A stretch of DNA of 64,000 bases from Shewanella sediminis HAW-EB3 (GTDB taxonomy: Bacteria; Pseudomonadota; Gammaproteobacteria; Enterobacterales; Shewanellaceae), in contig NC_009831.1 in NCBI RefSeq assembly GCF_000018025.1, positions 3,348,001 through 3,412,000 on the forward strand, read 5' to 3'. Below the pieces are notes generated by a model, which was not told where the DNA came from, did not search any database, and was given only the letters and a program-made list of their open reading frames with translations. Of this stretch, positions 18,625 to 28,439 are shown piece after piece. How positions within the stretch are numbered: the stretch's first letter is position 1; each line of letters begins with the position of its first letter. The position numbers were made by a program, and so were the translations under genes.

Positions 18625-19176
18625 TCACTTGAGACTGTAATATCGCAACCAAACATCTTTATGAAGTTCATATTTCAGCCACTCCTCACCCGACTCAGTA
18701 AAACTCGAATCAAGTTGCATGCCCAGCTTTTGAATCAACAGATGGGACGCCTGGTTATCCTTCATGGCTCTGGCGATGACCCTGTCGACGCCATAACGAG
18801 TAAATGCTAATTCCAATACAACTTTGGCTGACTCGAACGCATAGCCCCGATGCCAGAATCTTTGCATCAGTCTAAAACCGATATCCACCTCACCGGTTTC
18901 TGCTGACCGCCTCAACCCACAAAAGCCTATATATTCATTGGAGCTTTTCAGATATAGGGACCAGCGGCCAAAGCCATACTTTTTATACTGTTCATAGTTC
19001 CGAATAAACTTAGAGACTTCATCAGGGCTGCTGAACGGCTTATCGCCCGTATATTTAAGCACATGAGGGTCAAGGTTAAGCCCGTAAAAACCGGCAACAT
19101 CGGCTAAAGAGAACCGTCTGAGCACCAATCGCTCGGTTTCTGTTTCAATTTTTGATTCTTCTGTTTCCGCTTCCAT
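18625..19176 (-). CDS. GNAT N-acetyltransferase, RimJ/RimL type
   Basis: I start at the ATG at 19176 (MEAETEESKIETETERLVLR), with AAGGAG 5 nt upstream, giving 183 residues. The RimJ/RimL pattern is clear: TERLVLRRFSLADV, YIGFCGLRR, GEVDIGFRLMQRFWHRGYAFE (acetyl-CoA loop region) and ARAMKDNQASHLLIQKLGM. Members acetylate N-termini of ribosomal proteins or small amines and antibiotics; the substrate cannot be told here. Its stop lies 3 bp from the stop of the transferred membrane-protein gene on the other strand. It is 57 bp downstream of the CatB-like gene and may share its transcript. Confidence 0.85.
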   Translation of the reverse strand: MEAETEESKIETETERLVLRRFSLADVAGFYGLNLDPHVLKYTGDKPFSSPDEVSKFIRNYEQYKKYGFGRWSLYLKSSNEYIGFCGLRRSAETGEVDIGFRLMQRFWHRGYAFESAKVVLELAFTRYGVDRVIARAMKDNQASHLLIQKLGMQLDSSFTESGEEWLKYELHKDVWLRYYSLK

Positions 19177-19233
19177 CCCCTCTCCTTGTGAGCCTGTATC
19201 AATAAAAGGCCGCCCTGGCCTTAATGGCATAGG

Positions 19234-19866
19234 TTATGAGTGACCTAACCTTTTCCAGTAGTCATAGAGCCCCTCGATATCCGACGAACAGATCAAGCTC
19301 ATCGCCCCCTTAATCTGCTCATCACTCCATAACCACCACTTCATCTCAAGCAGCAGGCCTATCTCACTTTCACCGAAACGATAAAGAATGTGCCTGGCCG
19401 GATTAGAGCCCACAACCGAATAGGGAGCGACATCTTTTGTCACAACCGCACGACTGGCAATAATGGCCCCATCTCCCACGGTGACACCACTCATAATCAT
19501 GGCTTCGCTGCCGATCCAGACATCATTTCCGATAATGGTATCGCCCGAGCGCTCGAAGCCATCTTTTGCACCTGCAAAGTTTTCATTATCCCGATAGAAA
19601 AACGGAAAAGTACTGACCCAAGAGTTTTGATGCCCCTGGTTTCCCGCCATCATAAACACGGCCCCGGAACCAATTGAGCAGTAGCTGCCGATAATTAACT
19701 TATCGACATCCGTTCTGTCGGCCATTAAATAACGGGCACAGTCATCGAAGCTGTGATTATGGTAATAGCCTGAGTAGTAGCTGTGTTCACCCACGATGAT
19801 ATTTGGATTCGTCACCTGCTCTTTCAATGATTTGCCCTCGAAGGGGCTGTCGAAATAGTTGTTCAA
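19234..19866 (-). CDS. catB: CatB-type xenobiotic (chloramphenicol) acetyltransferase
   Basis: The 210-residue left-handed beta-helix (hexapeptide) acetyltransferase aligns along its length with type B chloramphenicol acetyltransferases from memory: [71 protein letters not shown] and [10 protein letters not shown]. The catalytic His is in GNQGHQNSW. The start is a TTG at 19866 with GAGG 7 nt upstream; this matches the known N-terminus of the family. Many environmental copies acetylate chloramphenicol or similar compounds intrinsically; activity here is not shown by sequence. No mobile element adjoins it. Confidence 0.88.
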   Translation of the reverse strand: MNNYFDSPFEGKSLKEQVTNPNIIVGEHSYYSGYYHNHSFDDCARYLMADRTDVDKLIIGSYCSIGSGAVFMMAGNQGHQNSWVSTFPFFYRDNENFAGAKDGFERSGDTIIGNDVWIGSEAMIMSGVTVGDGAIIASRAVVTKDVAPYSVVGSNPARHILYRFGESEIGLLLEMKWWLWSDEQIKGAMSLICSSDIEGLYDYWKRLGHS

Positions 19867-19988
19867 TGTACATCCTCTTTTTGGCTTGTCGAACCGAACG
19901 CGACAGCCAGGGCTGGTTATAGCCGGTTATTACAAAACCCGGGGATAATATGCCGCTGATAAAATTTAAGAACTATATTGATTTTCAT

Positions 19989-20019
19989 TTGACCCGTCTA
20001 TAGGTTCAGGGTTGATGAT
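19989..20019 (+). promoter_or_regulatory. Candidate MerR-type promoter with 19-bp spacer
   Basis: TTGACC (19989-19994), 19 nt, then GATGAT (20014-20019). The long spacer, flanked by ACCC and GGGT, is the layout of promoters that MerR-family proteins remodel. It is 28 bp before the MerR-family start, consistent with autoregulation. The -10 is weak and the inner palindrome poor, so this is tentative. Confidence 0.35.
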
Positions 20020-20047
20020 AGCCCTTCGACAGGCAATTGGTGACTTT

Positions 20048-20560
20048 ATGCTTACAGTAACTCAGCTTGTCAGGAAGTGTGGTATCTCCAGGGCAAGCAT
20101 CCTCTATTACGAGAGAGAAAACCTGCTGACACCGGCATTTCGCTCGGATAACGGATATAGGTGGTATGGCGAACGTGAGATTGAGCGGTTAAAGGCCATC
20201 GTCTCATATCGCTCCTTTGGGATAGCTGTAGCCAATATCGGCACCTTGCTGGATCGTAATGGAGGCCAGTCTCAAACTCAAATATTGAAAGATCACTTCA
20301 ATGAGTTGGAAAAAGAGATAGCCCTTTTAAAAGATCAGCAGAAAGCCATTCTTGCTTTACTGCAGGAGCCAAAATTGTTGGAGGAAAACATGGTAACAAA
20401 AGAGCGTTGGGTAGAGATAATGAAAGCATCCGGATTTGATGAACAGGCGATGCGCACCTGGCATCAAAACTTTGAGAAAATGGAGCCTGAAGAACACCAA
20501 AAATTCCTGGAATCACTGGGAATTGATGATGAAGAGATAGCCGCGATAAGAAAGCCGTAA
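20048..20560 (+). CDS. MerR-family transcriptional regulator
   Basis: I start at the ATG at 20048 (MLTVTQLVRKCGISRASILYY), giving 170 residues; upstream in-frame starts add a leader absent from the family. The N-terminal MerR winged helix is followed by a coiled-coil dimerisation helix (FNELEKEIALLKDQQKAILAL) and a short helical C-terminal part (WVEIMKASGFDEQAMRTWHQ, then FLESLGIDDEEI). The C-terminus resembles effector domains of multidrug-type MerR proteins but lacks the Cys ligands of metal sensors. It is divergent from catB and may control it or itself. Confidence 0.85.
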   Translation: MLTVTQLVRKCGISRASILYYERENLLTPAFRSDNGYRWYGEREIERLKAIVSYRSFGIAVANIGTLLDRNGGQSQTQILKDHFNELEKEIALLKDQQKAILALLQEPKLLEENMVTKERWVEIMKASGFDEQAMRTWHQNFEKMEPEEHQKFLESLGIDDEEIAAIRKP

Positions 20561-20710
20561 ACTAACAGCCTCAAGGACGAGGCATACTCACTCCTTTTAC
20601 CCGCTACACACAACCAGCTTCAAAATTGTATTTACTCGCGCCGTCAAACAGTGTGCTGCTCCATCTGACGCGACGGCAAGACATTGATTACCCATTTTGT
20701 TTTCGAGCGC

Positions 20711-21247
20711 TTACCAATATTCAGGGTTATTCAATGCCTCTACGCAATAGGAGTTGCCGATAATGGGCTCAAACGCTTCGCCCACCAATGATTGACCCAG
20801 CCATCCTTCTGGGTAAGTCATCTTTAAGGGGGCCTTAGCTAATTTCTCACTAATGGGATTAAAACCGACTTTGGAGTAGAAGTTAGGATCTCCATAGGTA
20901 AAGACGAGTCCAACACCACGTTCTTTTAGCTGATTAATGCCAAATCGAATCAGTTGCTGGCCAACCCCCTTCCCTTGATAGCTGGTCTGTATGGCTACCG
21001 GAGAGAGAAGAAAAGCATTGATCCCACTTTCAAATACCAATCTGGTAAAGACGATACTACCTACGATCTGCTCATCTTCGATAGCAATGAAGCCATAAAG
21101 GTCCTGAGGATCGGTTTCCGTCAATAACTGATAGGCTAAGTTTCCTATCAGCATGCCTTCAGACTCTCCTTCTGAGTCTGAAAATACCTGAGTGAATAGC
21201 TGCTTAATTTCTGCAATATGACTTGGGCTATATGTTAAAAGCTTCAT
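20711..21247 (-). CDS. GNAT N-acetyltransferase, YhbS-like
   Basis: This 178-residue GNAT protein begins MKLLTYSPSHIAEIKQLF and has the acetyl-CoA loop QTSYQGKGVGQQLIRFGI, then VFTYGDPNFYSKVGF, which is characteristic of the YhbS group. AAAGG lies before the ATG at 21247. The substrate is unknown. It is a single leftward gene with no clear partner, convergent with the MerR gene. Confidence 0.82.
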   Translation of the reverse strand: MKLLTYSPSHIAEIKQLFTQVFSDSEGESEGMLIGNLAYQLLTETDPQDLYGFIAIEDEQIVGSIVFTRLVFESGINAFLLSPVAIQTSYQGKGVGQQLIRFGINQLKERGVGLVFTYGDPNFYSKVGFNPISEKLAKAPLKMTYPEGWLGQSLVGEAFEPIIGNSYCVEALNNPEYW

Positions 21248-21702
21248 TTATTGACCTTTATGTTCCTTAAACGCCTTGCTAGCAGCTTGACTGGTCCTGT
21301 GATTACCATCTCCTCTGCTTGACGGCTTCGCACACATTTTACAGTTCGTTGCTTCACAGAGCTCTTTGATGATCTATTCACGTGCTTCTTCGATAGATAA
21401 ATTTAGTGTGCCACTACACTTTATTATCTTTTGGGTCGAAATTGGAAGGTTGTGAGATTTTAGGAAACTTAACTCATCCCAATAGTCATGAGTGGCCGAG
21501 TAGTTCAGTGCGCTTTAACAGGCGTGAAATAAGCCTGGCAGAGGAAGCTGAAGAGTAAATTTGTGGGAGTTTTCATTATTGATGTTCATTACCATTTTAA
21601 TTCCGATACGATTCACAACCTCATCTTCCTATTGAGTATTCCTAACACCAGCATATTTGCAGTGGTCAATATGACTTGACCACTACAAAATAACACTAAC
21701 GA
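21248..21702. other. Intergenic region, 455 bp, no supported gene
   Basis: No open frame of convincing composition on either strand. It contains the hairpin at 21661-21684 next to the end of the giant gene and probably the promoter of the YhbS-like gene near 21250-21300. I see no attachment site or insertion-sequence ends. Confidence 0.5.
21661..21684. terminator. Hairpin downstream of the giant repeat protein gene
   Basis: AGTGGTCAA (21661-21669), 6 nt, TTGACCACT (21676-21684), perfect. It lies 18 bp past the stop of the leftward giant gene, a terminator position, but lacks a T tract. Confidence 0.5.
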
Positions 21703-24700
21703 TTATGAGTTCACCTTACTCCGTACTCCATATAAATAGATAAGAATTAATAATATCCAATAAAAGTTGAGAGCTCCCCCACCACTAGATTTGGTAGAGG
21801 TAGAGGGAGTGGCAAAAACAATAACTTCAACCGTTCCTTGGCCAGTCCCCCCAACACCATCACTAACCAGATACTCAATTGTATCAGTTCCGATAAAAGA
21901 TGCTGATGACGTATATTTTAATGTTTGCTCTTCATTAATACTGACAAAACCAAACTCAGCTGTTGCAGACACTATTGTGAGCTGATCATTATCTGCATCA
22001 GTATCATTGCCCAGAACATCAATTATTATAGTAACCCCTGAGTTTGTATAAGCTAAGTCATTGTTAACTATTGGCGATCTATTTCGAATTTGAATGGCGA
22101 CTCTGGCATTATCGTTACCACCATTATTATCTGAAATAACATAGCTAATTTCATCATCGCCTAAATAACCTTCAGGAGCTGAATAGATTAATGTATCGTT
22201 ACTAATTTCCACATTGCCATGCTGAGCTGTCGCACTCAATATGCTCAATATATCACCATCAGTGTCACTATCGTTTTCAAGTACTTCTATAGTAACCGTT
22301 TCATTCTTGCCAATTTCGACTGCATCATCATTAGCAACAGGGAAAGTGTTAGCAGAAGCAAAAATCACAACCCCACCAGGGTCGAAAATCATCCCATTTG
22401 CTACACCATCAGCATCATTTGGTCCACCATCTTCTATCATTAACCGAACACACCAATACCCCTCAGTTAACCCAAGTTGGTAGTCTTCACTGTCAGGTGA
22501 AGGGCAATAACCCGCTTCACCTTGAGCACTAGCTATCTGATTATTGGCATCTTCGACAAAATTAGTCCAGCCAATACCAGGAAGATACTTTCTGTAAACA
22601 GCATCCGTGGGAATTGGTTGTAGTTGTGGCAAAGTAATAGGGTACACCTGTCCTTTGATAATTTGAGAGATAATAAAATCAAAAATGCCACCAATATTTA
22701 TTGTCTCACTGTCTTCGGGAATCGAATTACTTTGTACGCTGCCATCAGAAAGAATGGCTCCACCGCTTTCTCCTCCCATAACTGCCGCTCCCAAAGATAA
22801 ACAACCACTGTTATCCCCTTCTATTAAAAAGTTTGAGTTTTGATCAACTTGCTCTACCAAGATATTACAGGCAGCAATATTATCCAGGTAATCAGGAACA
22901 CCATCAGCATCATCATCCCCAAAGCCTTCGCGAATATCCGGAATGCCATCACCGTCAGAGTCATCATTGGTCAATACTGGCAAGTTGTCTATGATTTCAA
23001 TAAACAGACTGACTTCATGGCTTAGTGGTTGTACTCCATCATCACTGACTAACAGTTTGACTTCATAGGTACCACTGTTTAATTCAAGAGGGGAAAAAGT
23101 AAAGCGAAGTTCATCAATATCTAAATCTATTAACTCTTCCGAACTAGCGCTCCAATCGTATATATGATTGTCGTCTTTGTTACCATCAAACAGTGTCGAG
23201 ATAACAACTACATCTCCTCCGCGTTGAGATAATAGTATGCTTGAAATTCCATCTTGCTGAACATCAAGTGACACAATAGGAGCAATATTATTTTCAGTAA
23301 TAATTATATTATGAGTTATTGAATTTGAATTCAGTAACGGATCTAAAGTCAATTGTAATAATTCGTCCCCTTCTGAAATCTCATCATCATAGGTTCTGAA
23401 TTCAATATGCCCCTCAATACCAGATTCAATAACCAAAACTGTATCGGTTAAATCATGGTCACTGACATCAGCACTGCCCAATAAGCTGTAATTGATCTCT
23501 AAAGGATAATCAGGAGAAGCCCCGTTAAGAAGAATATCAACTGTTACATTTTGGCCTTCTGCAACCGTTTGCTCCTGAGACAAATAAATCACCGGGTTTA
23601 CTTTAACCATTTGTGCGGCTGTCACACTATTCCCCTTGGCGTCAACGGCTTGCCAATACACAAAATGCCTACCTGGTGTGAAATAGTTAGTGTCATCTAA
23701 TAAAGTAACTGGAACGGGGTTGCCGCTGCTATCTACAGCAACAGCAACTCCCAAATCAACCTGAGTTAGGAATCCGCTGGCATTAATATCAATATTTTCG
23801 GGCAGAGTAATAACGGGAAGGCTTTCATCATCCATAGCTAATACGTGGATCAATATTTCTGCGGTCGCGTTGCCATCATTTCCATCGGTAATACCATATT
23901 GAACGACTGTATCACCTACAAAGCCGGCCAATGATTGGTATAAAACGGTACTATTATTTTGGACAGTGGTAGCACCTAGATCAGCAGAAGATGCTACAAC
24001 TGTTAACGTGTCTCCGTCAGCGTCAGTATCATTGCCCAATACCAAGATTTCTATCGATTCACCAGACAGTAAGGTGACCTCATCATCAACCGCCACCGGG
24101 TCATCATTATCATTACTGACAGTAATACTAATTGTTCCGTTATTGGAATCCAACTTGCCATCATTGGCCTTATAGGTGAAGCTATCTTCGCCAGCAAAAT
24201 CATCATCAGGCGTATAAGTTAAGCTGGGAGCTTCACCGCTGAGTACACCATGTGATGGTTGACTAATGACAGAATAAGTTAATGTGTCTCCGTCAGCATC
24301 AGTTCCCGTTAATGTAATTGCCAATGTGACTTCTTCATCAGTACTTACAACTTGGTTGGTAATAACCGGAGCATCATTATCATTACTGACAGTAATGCTA
24401 ACTGTAGCAATATCGGAATCAACAAAGCCATCGTTGGCTTTAAATGTGAAACTATCTAAACCGACAAAATCAACATTAGGCGTATAAGTTAAGCTGGGGG
24501 CTTCTCCGCTGAGTACGCCATGTGATGGTTGACTAACGACAGAATAAGTTAAAGCATCACCGTCAGCATCGGTACCAGATAAAGTAATCGCCAGTGCAAC
24601 CTCTTCGCCAGTGCTTACAGCTTGATCGGTAATAACCGTGACGTCATTTATAGGGGCGATAGCAAGGTTGACAGTGATGCTATCACTCAGTCCATTGCCA

Positions 24701-27700
24701 TCATCAACTTTAACAGCAAAACTATCGCTGCCGTTAAAATCTTGGTTTGGAGTATAGCCAATTACTTTAGATGTGCCAGTACCTGAAACACTTGCAGTAC
24801 CATTAATAGCTGGCGTTTGAATACTCCATATTAGGGTATTCCCCTGAGCATCCGTTGCATTCAAAGTAAGAGAAAAACTTGTAGGGCTTCCGTCTTCATC
24901 CATAGTTACGGCTGTTGAAGTGCCTTGAGTTATTACAGGTGCGGTATTATTCGTAGAAACCGTAACAAAGCCACTTTCCACATTAAAGCTGGTTGAGTTT
25001 GCATCAATATTGATCGCAGCAATGGCGTTATAGGTCAAGTTAGCCCAGGACACTTGACCGGCAGTGGCAGCAACAGCCAGGCTGTTACCGTTCGACGTCG
25101 TCGATAGTGTCCCCAACGCATTGGTTTCTGCGCCCTGGTTTTCATCGGTTAACGTAATGGTTTCAGTAAAGTCGGTATCGACATTGCCCGCCGCGTCCTG
25201 AGCCTGCAGGGTAACGGGTCCCATATTGGCACCTTGAATCACGGCAGATACTGGTTGAGCTGTAAACACCAGCTGTGTCGCGGTGACATCGACCGTTGTA
25301 CCACTGCCATTGTTCACCGCAGTGGTGGCGCCCATGGTGGTGCCACCGGCGCTGGTGACATTGGTATCACCATCCACCGACAGAATATACGTTTGCCCTT
25401 CCGTTAAGCCGGTGTTGTCACCGTAATAAGCATTAACCGTATAGACTTCGGAAAGTCCATCGGCGACTGAAATCGACAGGCCACTGAAAGTGATAGTATC
25501 AGCGCCAACGGTGCCGACGACATTGGTTACATCCGGGCCGTTTAAACGAAACACGACTTTGTTTTCATCACCGGTACCGGTAACATTGACCACGATTTGG
25601 CTGATATCCATGGTCAACCCATCACTGCTGCCACCATCGGTTAAAGTAAAATCAAAGATATCAACCGCCGCTCCTGTAGTGGTGACAGTAGTCGGTAAGG
25701 CGATCGGCTCAGTAACTCCGGCGCTGGCGGTTAAATCGCCATCGATATTTCCCGTGACCGAGACGTTACTGCTTTCCACATTAAAGCTGGTTGAATTTGC
25801 ATCGATATTGATTGCGGCAATGACGTTATAGGTCAAATCAGCCCAGGACACCTGACCGGCAGTGGCGGCAACAGCCAGGCTGTTACCGTTCGACGTCGTC
25901 GATAGTGTCCCCAACGCATTGGTTTCAGCGCCCTGGTTTTCATCGGTTAACGTAATGGTTTCAGTAAAGTCGGTATCGACATTGCCCGCCGCATCCTGAG
26001 CCTGCAGGGTAACGGGTCCCATATTGACACTGGTCGCTACTGTAGCACTGGGCTGAACACTGAACACCAGCTGTGTCGCGGTGACATCGACCGTTGTACC
26101 ACCGCCGTTGTTCACCGCCGTGGTGGCGCCCATCGTGGTGCCGCCGGCACTGGTGACATCGGTGTCACCATCCACCGACAGAATATACGTTTGCCCTTCC
26201 GTTAAGCCGGTGTTGTCACCGTAATAAGCATTAACCGTATAGACTTCGGAAAGTCCATCGGCGACTGAAATCGACAGGCCACTGAAAGTGATAGTATCAG
26301 CGCCAACGGTGCCGACGACATTGGTTACATCCGGGCCGTTTAAACGAAACACGACTTTGTTTTCATCACCGGTACCGGTAACATTGACCACGATTTGGCT
26401 GATATCCATGGTCAACCCATCACTGCTGCCACCATCGGTTAAAGTAAAATCAAAGATATCAACCGCCGCTCCTGTAGTGGTGACAGTAGTCGGTAAGGCG
26501 ATCGGCTCAGTAACTCCGGCGCTGGCGGTTAAATCGCCATCGATATTTCCCGTGACCGAGACGTTACTGCTTTCCACATTAAAGCTGGTTGAATTTGCAT
26601 CGATATTGATTGCGGCAATGACGTTATAGGTCAAATCAGCCCAGGACACCTGACCGGCAGTGGCGGCAACAGCCAGGCTGTTACCGTTCGACGTCGTCGA
26701 TAGTGTCCCCAACGCATTGGTTTCAGCGCCCTGGTTTTCATCGGTTAACGTAATGGTTTCAGTAAAGTCGGTATCGACATTGCCCGCCGCATCCTGAGCC
26801 TGCAGGGTAACGGGTCCCATATTGACACTGGTCGCTACTGTAGCACTGGGCTGAACACTGAACACCAGCTGTGTCGCGGTGACATCGACCGTTGTACCAC
26901 CGCCGTTGTTCACCGCCGTGGTGGCGCCCATCGTGGTGCCGCCGGCACTGGTGACATCGGTGTCACCATCCACCGACAGAATATACGTTTGCCCTTCCGT
27001 TAAGCCGGTGTTGTCACCGTAATAAGCATTAACCGTATAGACTTCGGAAAGTCCATCGGCGACTGAAATCGACAGGCCACTGAAAGTGATAGTATCAGCG
27101 CCAACGGTGCCGACGACATTGGTTACATCCGGGCCGTTTAAGCGAAACACGACTTTGTTTTCATCACCGGTACCGGTGACATTGACCACTATTTGGCTGA
27201 TATCCATCGCCAATCCGTCACCGCCGCCGCCATCGGTTAAAGTAAAATCAAAGATATCAACCGCCGCTCCTGTAGTGGTGACAGTAGTCGGTAAGGCGAT
27301 CGGCTCAGTAACTCCGGCGCTGGCGGTTAAATCGCCATCGGTATTTCCCGTGACCGAGACGTTACTGCTTTCCACATTAAAGCTGGTTGAATTTGCATCG
27401 ATATTGATTGCAGCAATGACGTTATAGGTCAAATCAGCCCAGGACACCTGACCGGCAGTGGCGGCAACAGCCAGGCTGTTACCATTCGACGTCGTCGATA
27501 GTGTACCCGTTGCATCCGTTTCAGCGCCCTGGTTTTCATCAGTTAACGTAACGGTCTCAATAAAGTTGGTATCGACATTGCCCGCCGTATCCTGAGCCTG
27601 CAGGGTAACGGGTCCCATATTGACACTGGTTACCACTGAAGCACTGGGCTGAGCAGTGAACACCAACTGTGTCGCGGTGACATCGACCGTTGTACCACTG

Positions 27701-28245
27701 CCGTTGTTCACGGCCGTGGTGGCACCCATCGTAGTGCCGCCGGCACTGGTGACATCGGTGTCACCATCCACCGACAGAATATACGTTTGCCCTTCCGTTA
27801 AGCCGGTGTTGTCACCGTAATAAGCATTAACCGTATAGACTTCAGAAAGACCATCGGCGACCGAAATTGTCAGGCCACTGAAGGTGATGGTATCAACGCC
27901 AACGGTGCCGACGACATTGGTTGCATCCGGGCCGTTTAAGCGAAACACGACTTTGTTTTCATCACCGGTACCGGTGACATTGACCACTATTTGGCTGATA
28001 TCCATCGCCAATCCGTCACCGCCGCCGCCATCGGATAAAGTAAAATCAAAGATATCAACCGCCGCACCTGTGGTGGTGACTGTTGTGGGTAAAGCGATCG
28101 GCTCGGTGACTCCGGCGCTGGCCGCTAAATCACCATCGGCATCAGCTAATGCAACTCCATTCACTGCCAAAGAAGAAATAATTAGCAATATCTTAAATAA
28201 CCAAGCGAAAACTCTGGTTTTCTGAGGGAATGAGCTGAATAACAT
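21703..28245 (-). CDS. Giant secreted repeat protein with cadherin-like domains and GlyGly-CTERM tail
   Basis: The 2,180-residue protein has a signal peptide (about 1-35, cleavage near ALA-DA). Four tandem units of 266 residues follow (37-302, 303-568, 569-834, 835-1100), each starting DGDLxASAGVTEPIALP. Then come cadherin-like/Ig modules (about 1104-1480; TDADGDxLTYSV, TYTPxxDFxGxDSF), an HYR-like and a Calx-beta-like domain, thrombospondin type 3 calcium repeats (DSDGDGIPDIREGFGDDDAD), a choice-of-anchor-U-like region (YLPGIGWTNF, EGYWCVRLMIEDGGPNDADG) and two more cadherin-like modules. The tail SSGGGALNFYWILLILIYLY plus basic residues is a GlyGly-CTERM signal, known to be cut by rhombosortase after type II secretion. 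The role is probably adhesion or cell-surface interaction. The ribosome site before the ATG is weak. Confidence 0.9.
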   Translation of the reverse strand: MLFSSFPQKTRVFAWLFKILLIISSLAVNGVALADADGDLAASAGVTEPIALPTTVTTTGAAVDIFDFTLSDGGGGDGLAMDISQIVVNVTGTGDENKVVFRLNGPDATNVVGTVGVDTITFSGLTISVADGLSEVYTVNAYYGDNTGLTEGQTYILSVDGDTDVTSAGGTTMGATTAVNNGSGTTVDVTATQLVFTAQPSASVVTSVNMGPVTLQAQDTAGNVDTNFIETVTLTDENQGAETDATGTLSTTSNGNSLAVAATAGQVSWADLTYNVIAAINIDANSTSFNVESSNVSVTGNTDGDLTASAGVTEPIALPTTVTTTGAAVDIFDFTLTDGGGGDGLAMDISQIVVNVTGTGDENKVVFRLNGPDVTNVVGTVGADTITFSGLSISVADGLSEVYTVNAYYGDNTGLTEGQTYILSVDGDTDVTSAGGTTMGATTAVNNGGGTTVDVTATQLVFSVQPSATVATSVNMGPVTLQAQDAAGNVDTDFTETITLTDENQGAETNALGTLSTTSNGNSLAVAATAGQVSWADLTYNVIAAINIDANSTSFNVESSNVSVTGNIDGDLTASAGVTEPIALPTTVTTTGAAVDIFDFTLTDGGSSDGLTMDISQIVVNVTGTGDENKVVFRLNGPDVTNVVGTVGADTITFSGLSISVADGLSEVYTVNAYYGDNTGLTEGQTYILSVDGDTDVTSAGGTTMGATTAVNNGGGTTVDVTATQLVFSVQPSATVATSVNMGPVTLQAQDAAGNVDTDFTETITLTDENQGAETNALGTLSTTSNGNSLAVAATAGQVSWADLTYNVIAAINIDANSTSFNVESSNVSVTGNIDGDLTASAGVTEPIALPTTVTTTGAAVDIFDFTLTDGGSSDGLTMDISQIVVNVTGTGDENKVVFRLNGPDVTNVVGTVGADTITFSGLSISVADGLSEVYTVNAYYGDNTGLTEGQTYILSVDGDTNVTSAGGTTMGATTAVNNGSGTTVDVTATQLVFTAQPVSAVIQGANMGPVTLQAQDAAGNVDTDFTETITLTDENQGAETNALGTLSTTSNGNSLAVAATAGQVSWANLTYNAIAAINIDANSTSFNVESGFVTVSTNNTAPVITQGTSTAVTMDEDGSPTSFSLTLNATDAQGNTLIWSIQTPAINGTASVSGTGTSKVIGYTPNQDFNGSDSFAVKVDDGNGLSDSITVNLAIAPINDVTVITDQAVSTGEEVALAITLSGTDADGDALTYSVVSQPSHGVLSGEAPSLTYTPNVDFVGLDSFTFKANDGFVDSDIATVSITVSNDNDAPVITNQVVSTDEEVTLAITLTGTDADGDTLTYSVISQPSHGVLSGEAPSLTYTPDDDFAGEDSFTYKANDGKLDSNNGTISITVSNDNDDPVAVDDEVTLLSGESIEILVLGNDTDADGDTLTVVASSADLGATTVQNNSTVLYQSLAGFVGDTVVQYGITDGNDGNATAEILIHVLAMDDESLPVITLPENIDINASGFLTQVDLGVAVAVDSSGNPVPVTLLDDTNYFTPGRHFVYWQAVDAKGNSVTAAQMVKVNPVIYLSQEQTVAEGQNVTVDILLNGASPDYPLEINYSLLGSADVSDHDLTDTVLVIESGIEGHIEFRTYDDEISEGDELLQLTLDPLLNSNSITHNIIITENNIAPIVSLDVQQDGISSILLSQRGGDVVVISTLFDGNKDDNHIYDWSASSEELIDLDIDELRFTFSPLELNSGTYEVKLLVSDDGVQPLSHEVSLFIEIIDNLPVLTNDDSDGDGIPDIREGFGDDDADGVPDYLDNIAACNILVEQVDQNSNFLIEGDNSGCLSLGAAVMGGESGGAILSDGSVQSNSIPEDSETINIGGIFDFIISQIIKGQVYPITLPQLQPIPTDAVYRKYLPGIGWTNFVEDANNQIASAQGEAGYCPSPDSEDYQLGLTEGYWCVRLMIEDGGPNDADGVANGMIFDPGGVVIFASANTFPVANDDAVEIGKNETVTIEVLENDSDTDGDILSILSATAQHGNVEISNDTLIYSAPEGYLGDDEISYVISDNNGGNDNARVAIQIRNRSPIVNNDLAYTNSGVTIIIDVLGNDTDADNDQLTIVSATAEFGFVSINEEQTLKYTSSASFIGTDTIEYLVSDGVGGTGQGTVEVIVFATPSTSTKSSGGGALNFYWILLILIYLYGVRSKVNS
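24946..28137 (-). repeat. Four tandem 798-bp coding repeats
   Basis: Units run 28137-27340, 27339-26542, 26541-25744 and 25743-24946 in reading order. Each is exactly 798 bp (266 codons). The stretch from about 25490 to 26185 looks identical to 26288-26983 base for base by eye, while unit 1 and the end of unit 4 have diverged. That pattern means recent duplication or gene conversion, and copy number is likely to vary between strains. Confidence 0.92.
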
Positions 28246-28289
28246 ATTGAGATGCCTGCGAGTTCTTGTGTTTGATCTAAATATTAGAA

Positions 28290-28304
28290 CAATTGTTACA
28301 ATTG
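28290..28304. promoter_or_regulatory. Palindrome upstream of the giant gene, candidate operator
   Basis: CAATTGT, T, ACAATTG is a perfect 7-bp inverted repeat with a single central base, 45-59 bp before the giant gene's start. A related GTTACA half-site recurs about 25 bp further upstream. No regulator can be named. Confidence 0.35.
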
Positions 28305-28439
28305 CAGGTGTTTTTTATGAACATTGTTACAGCTATCAACATTATTTTATGCGTATTATTCATCCGTCCATAAAACTTGGGACAATCCATTGATAAATAA
28401 TAAATAGAAATAGAAAGCATTCAGGAAGTGAGGGGCTTG

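Noticed and set aside
24946..28137. Regular repetition as a possible CRISPR array
   Set aside because: The units are 798 bp, contiguous and coding, with no short repeat-spacer pattern.
25490..28225. Four plus-strand open frames of 113 residues spaced 798 bp apart inside the giant gene
   Set aside because: They are antisense shadows of the repeats; their regular spacing simply copies the repeat period.
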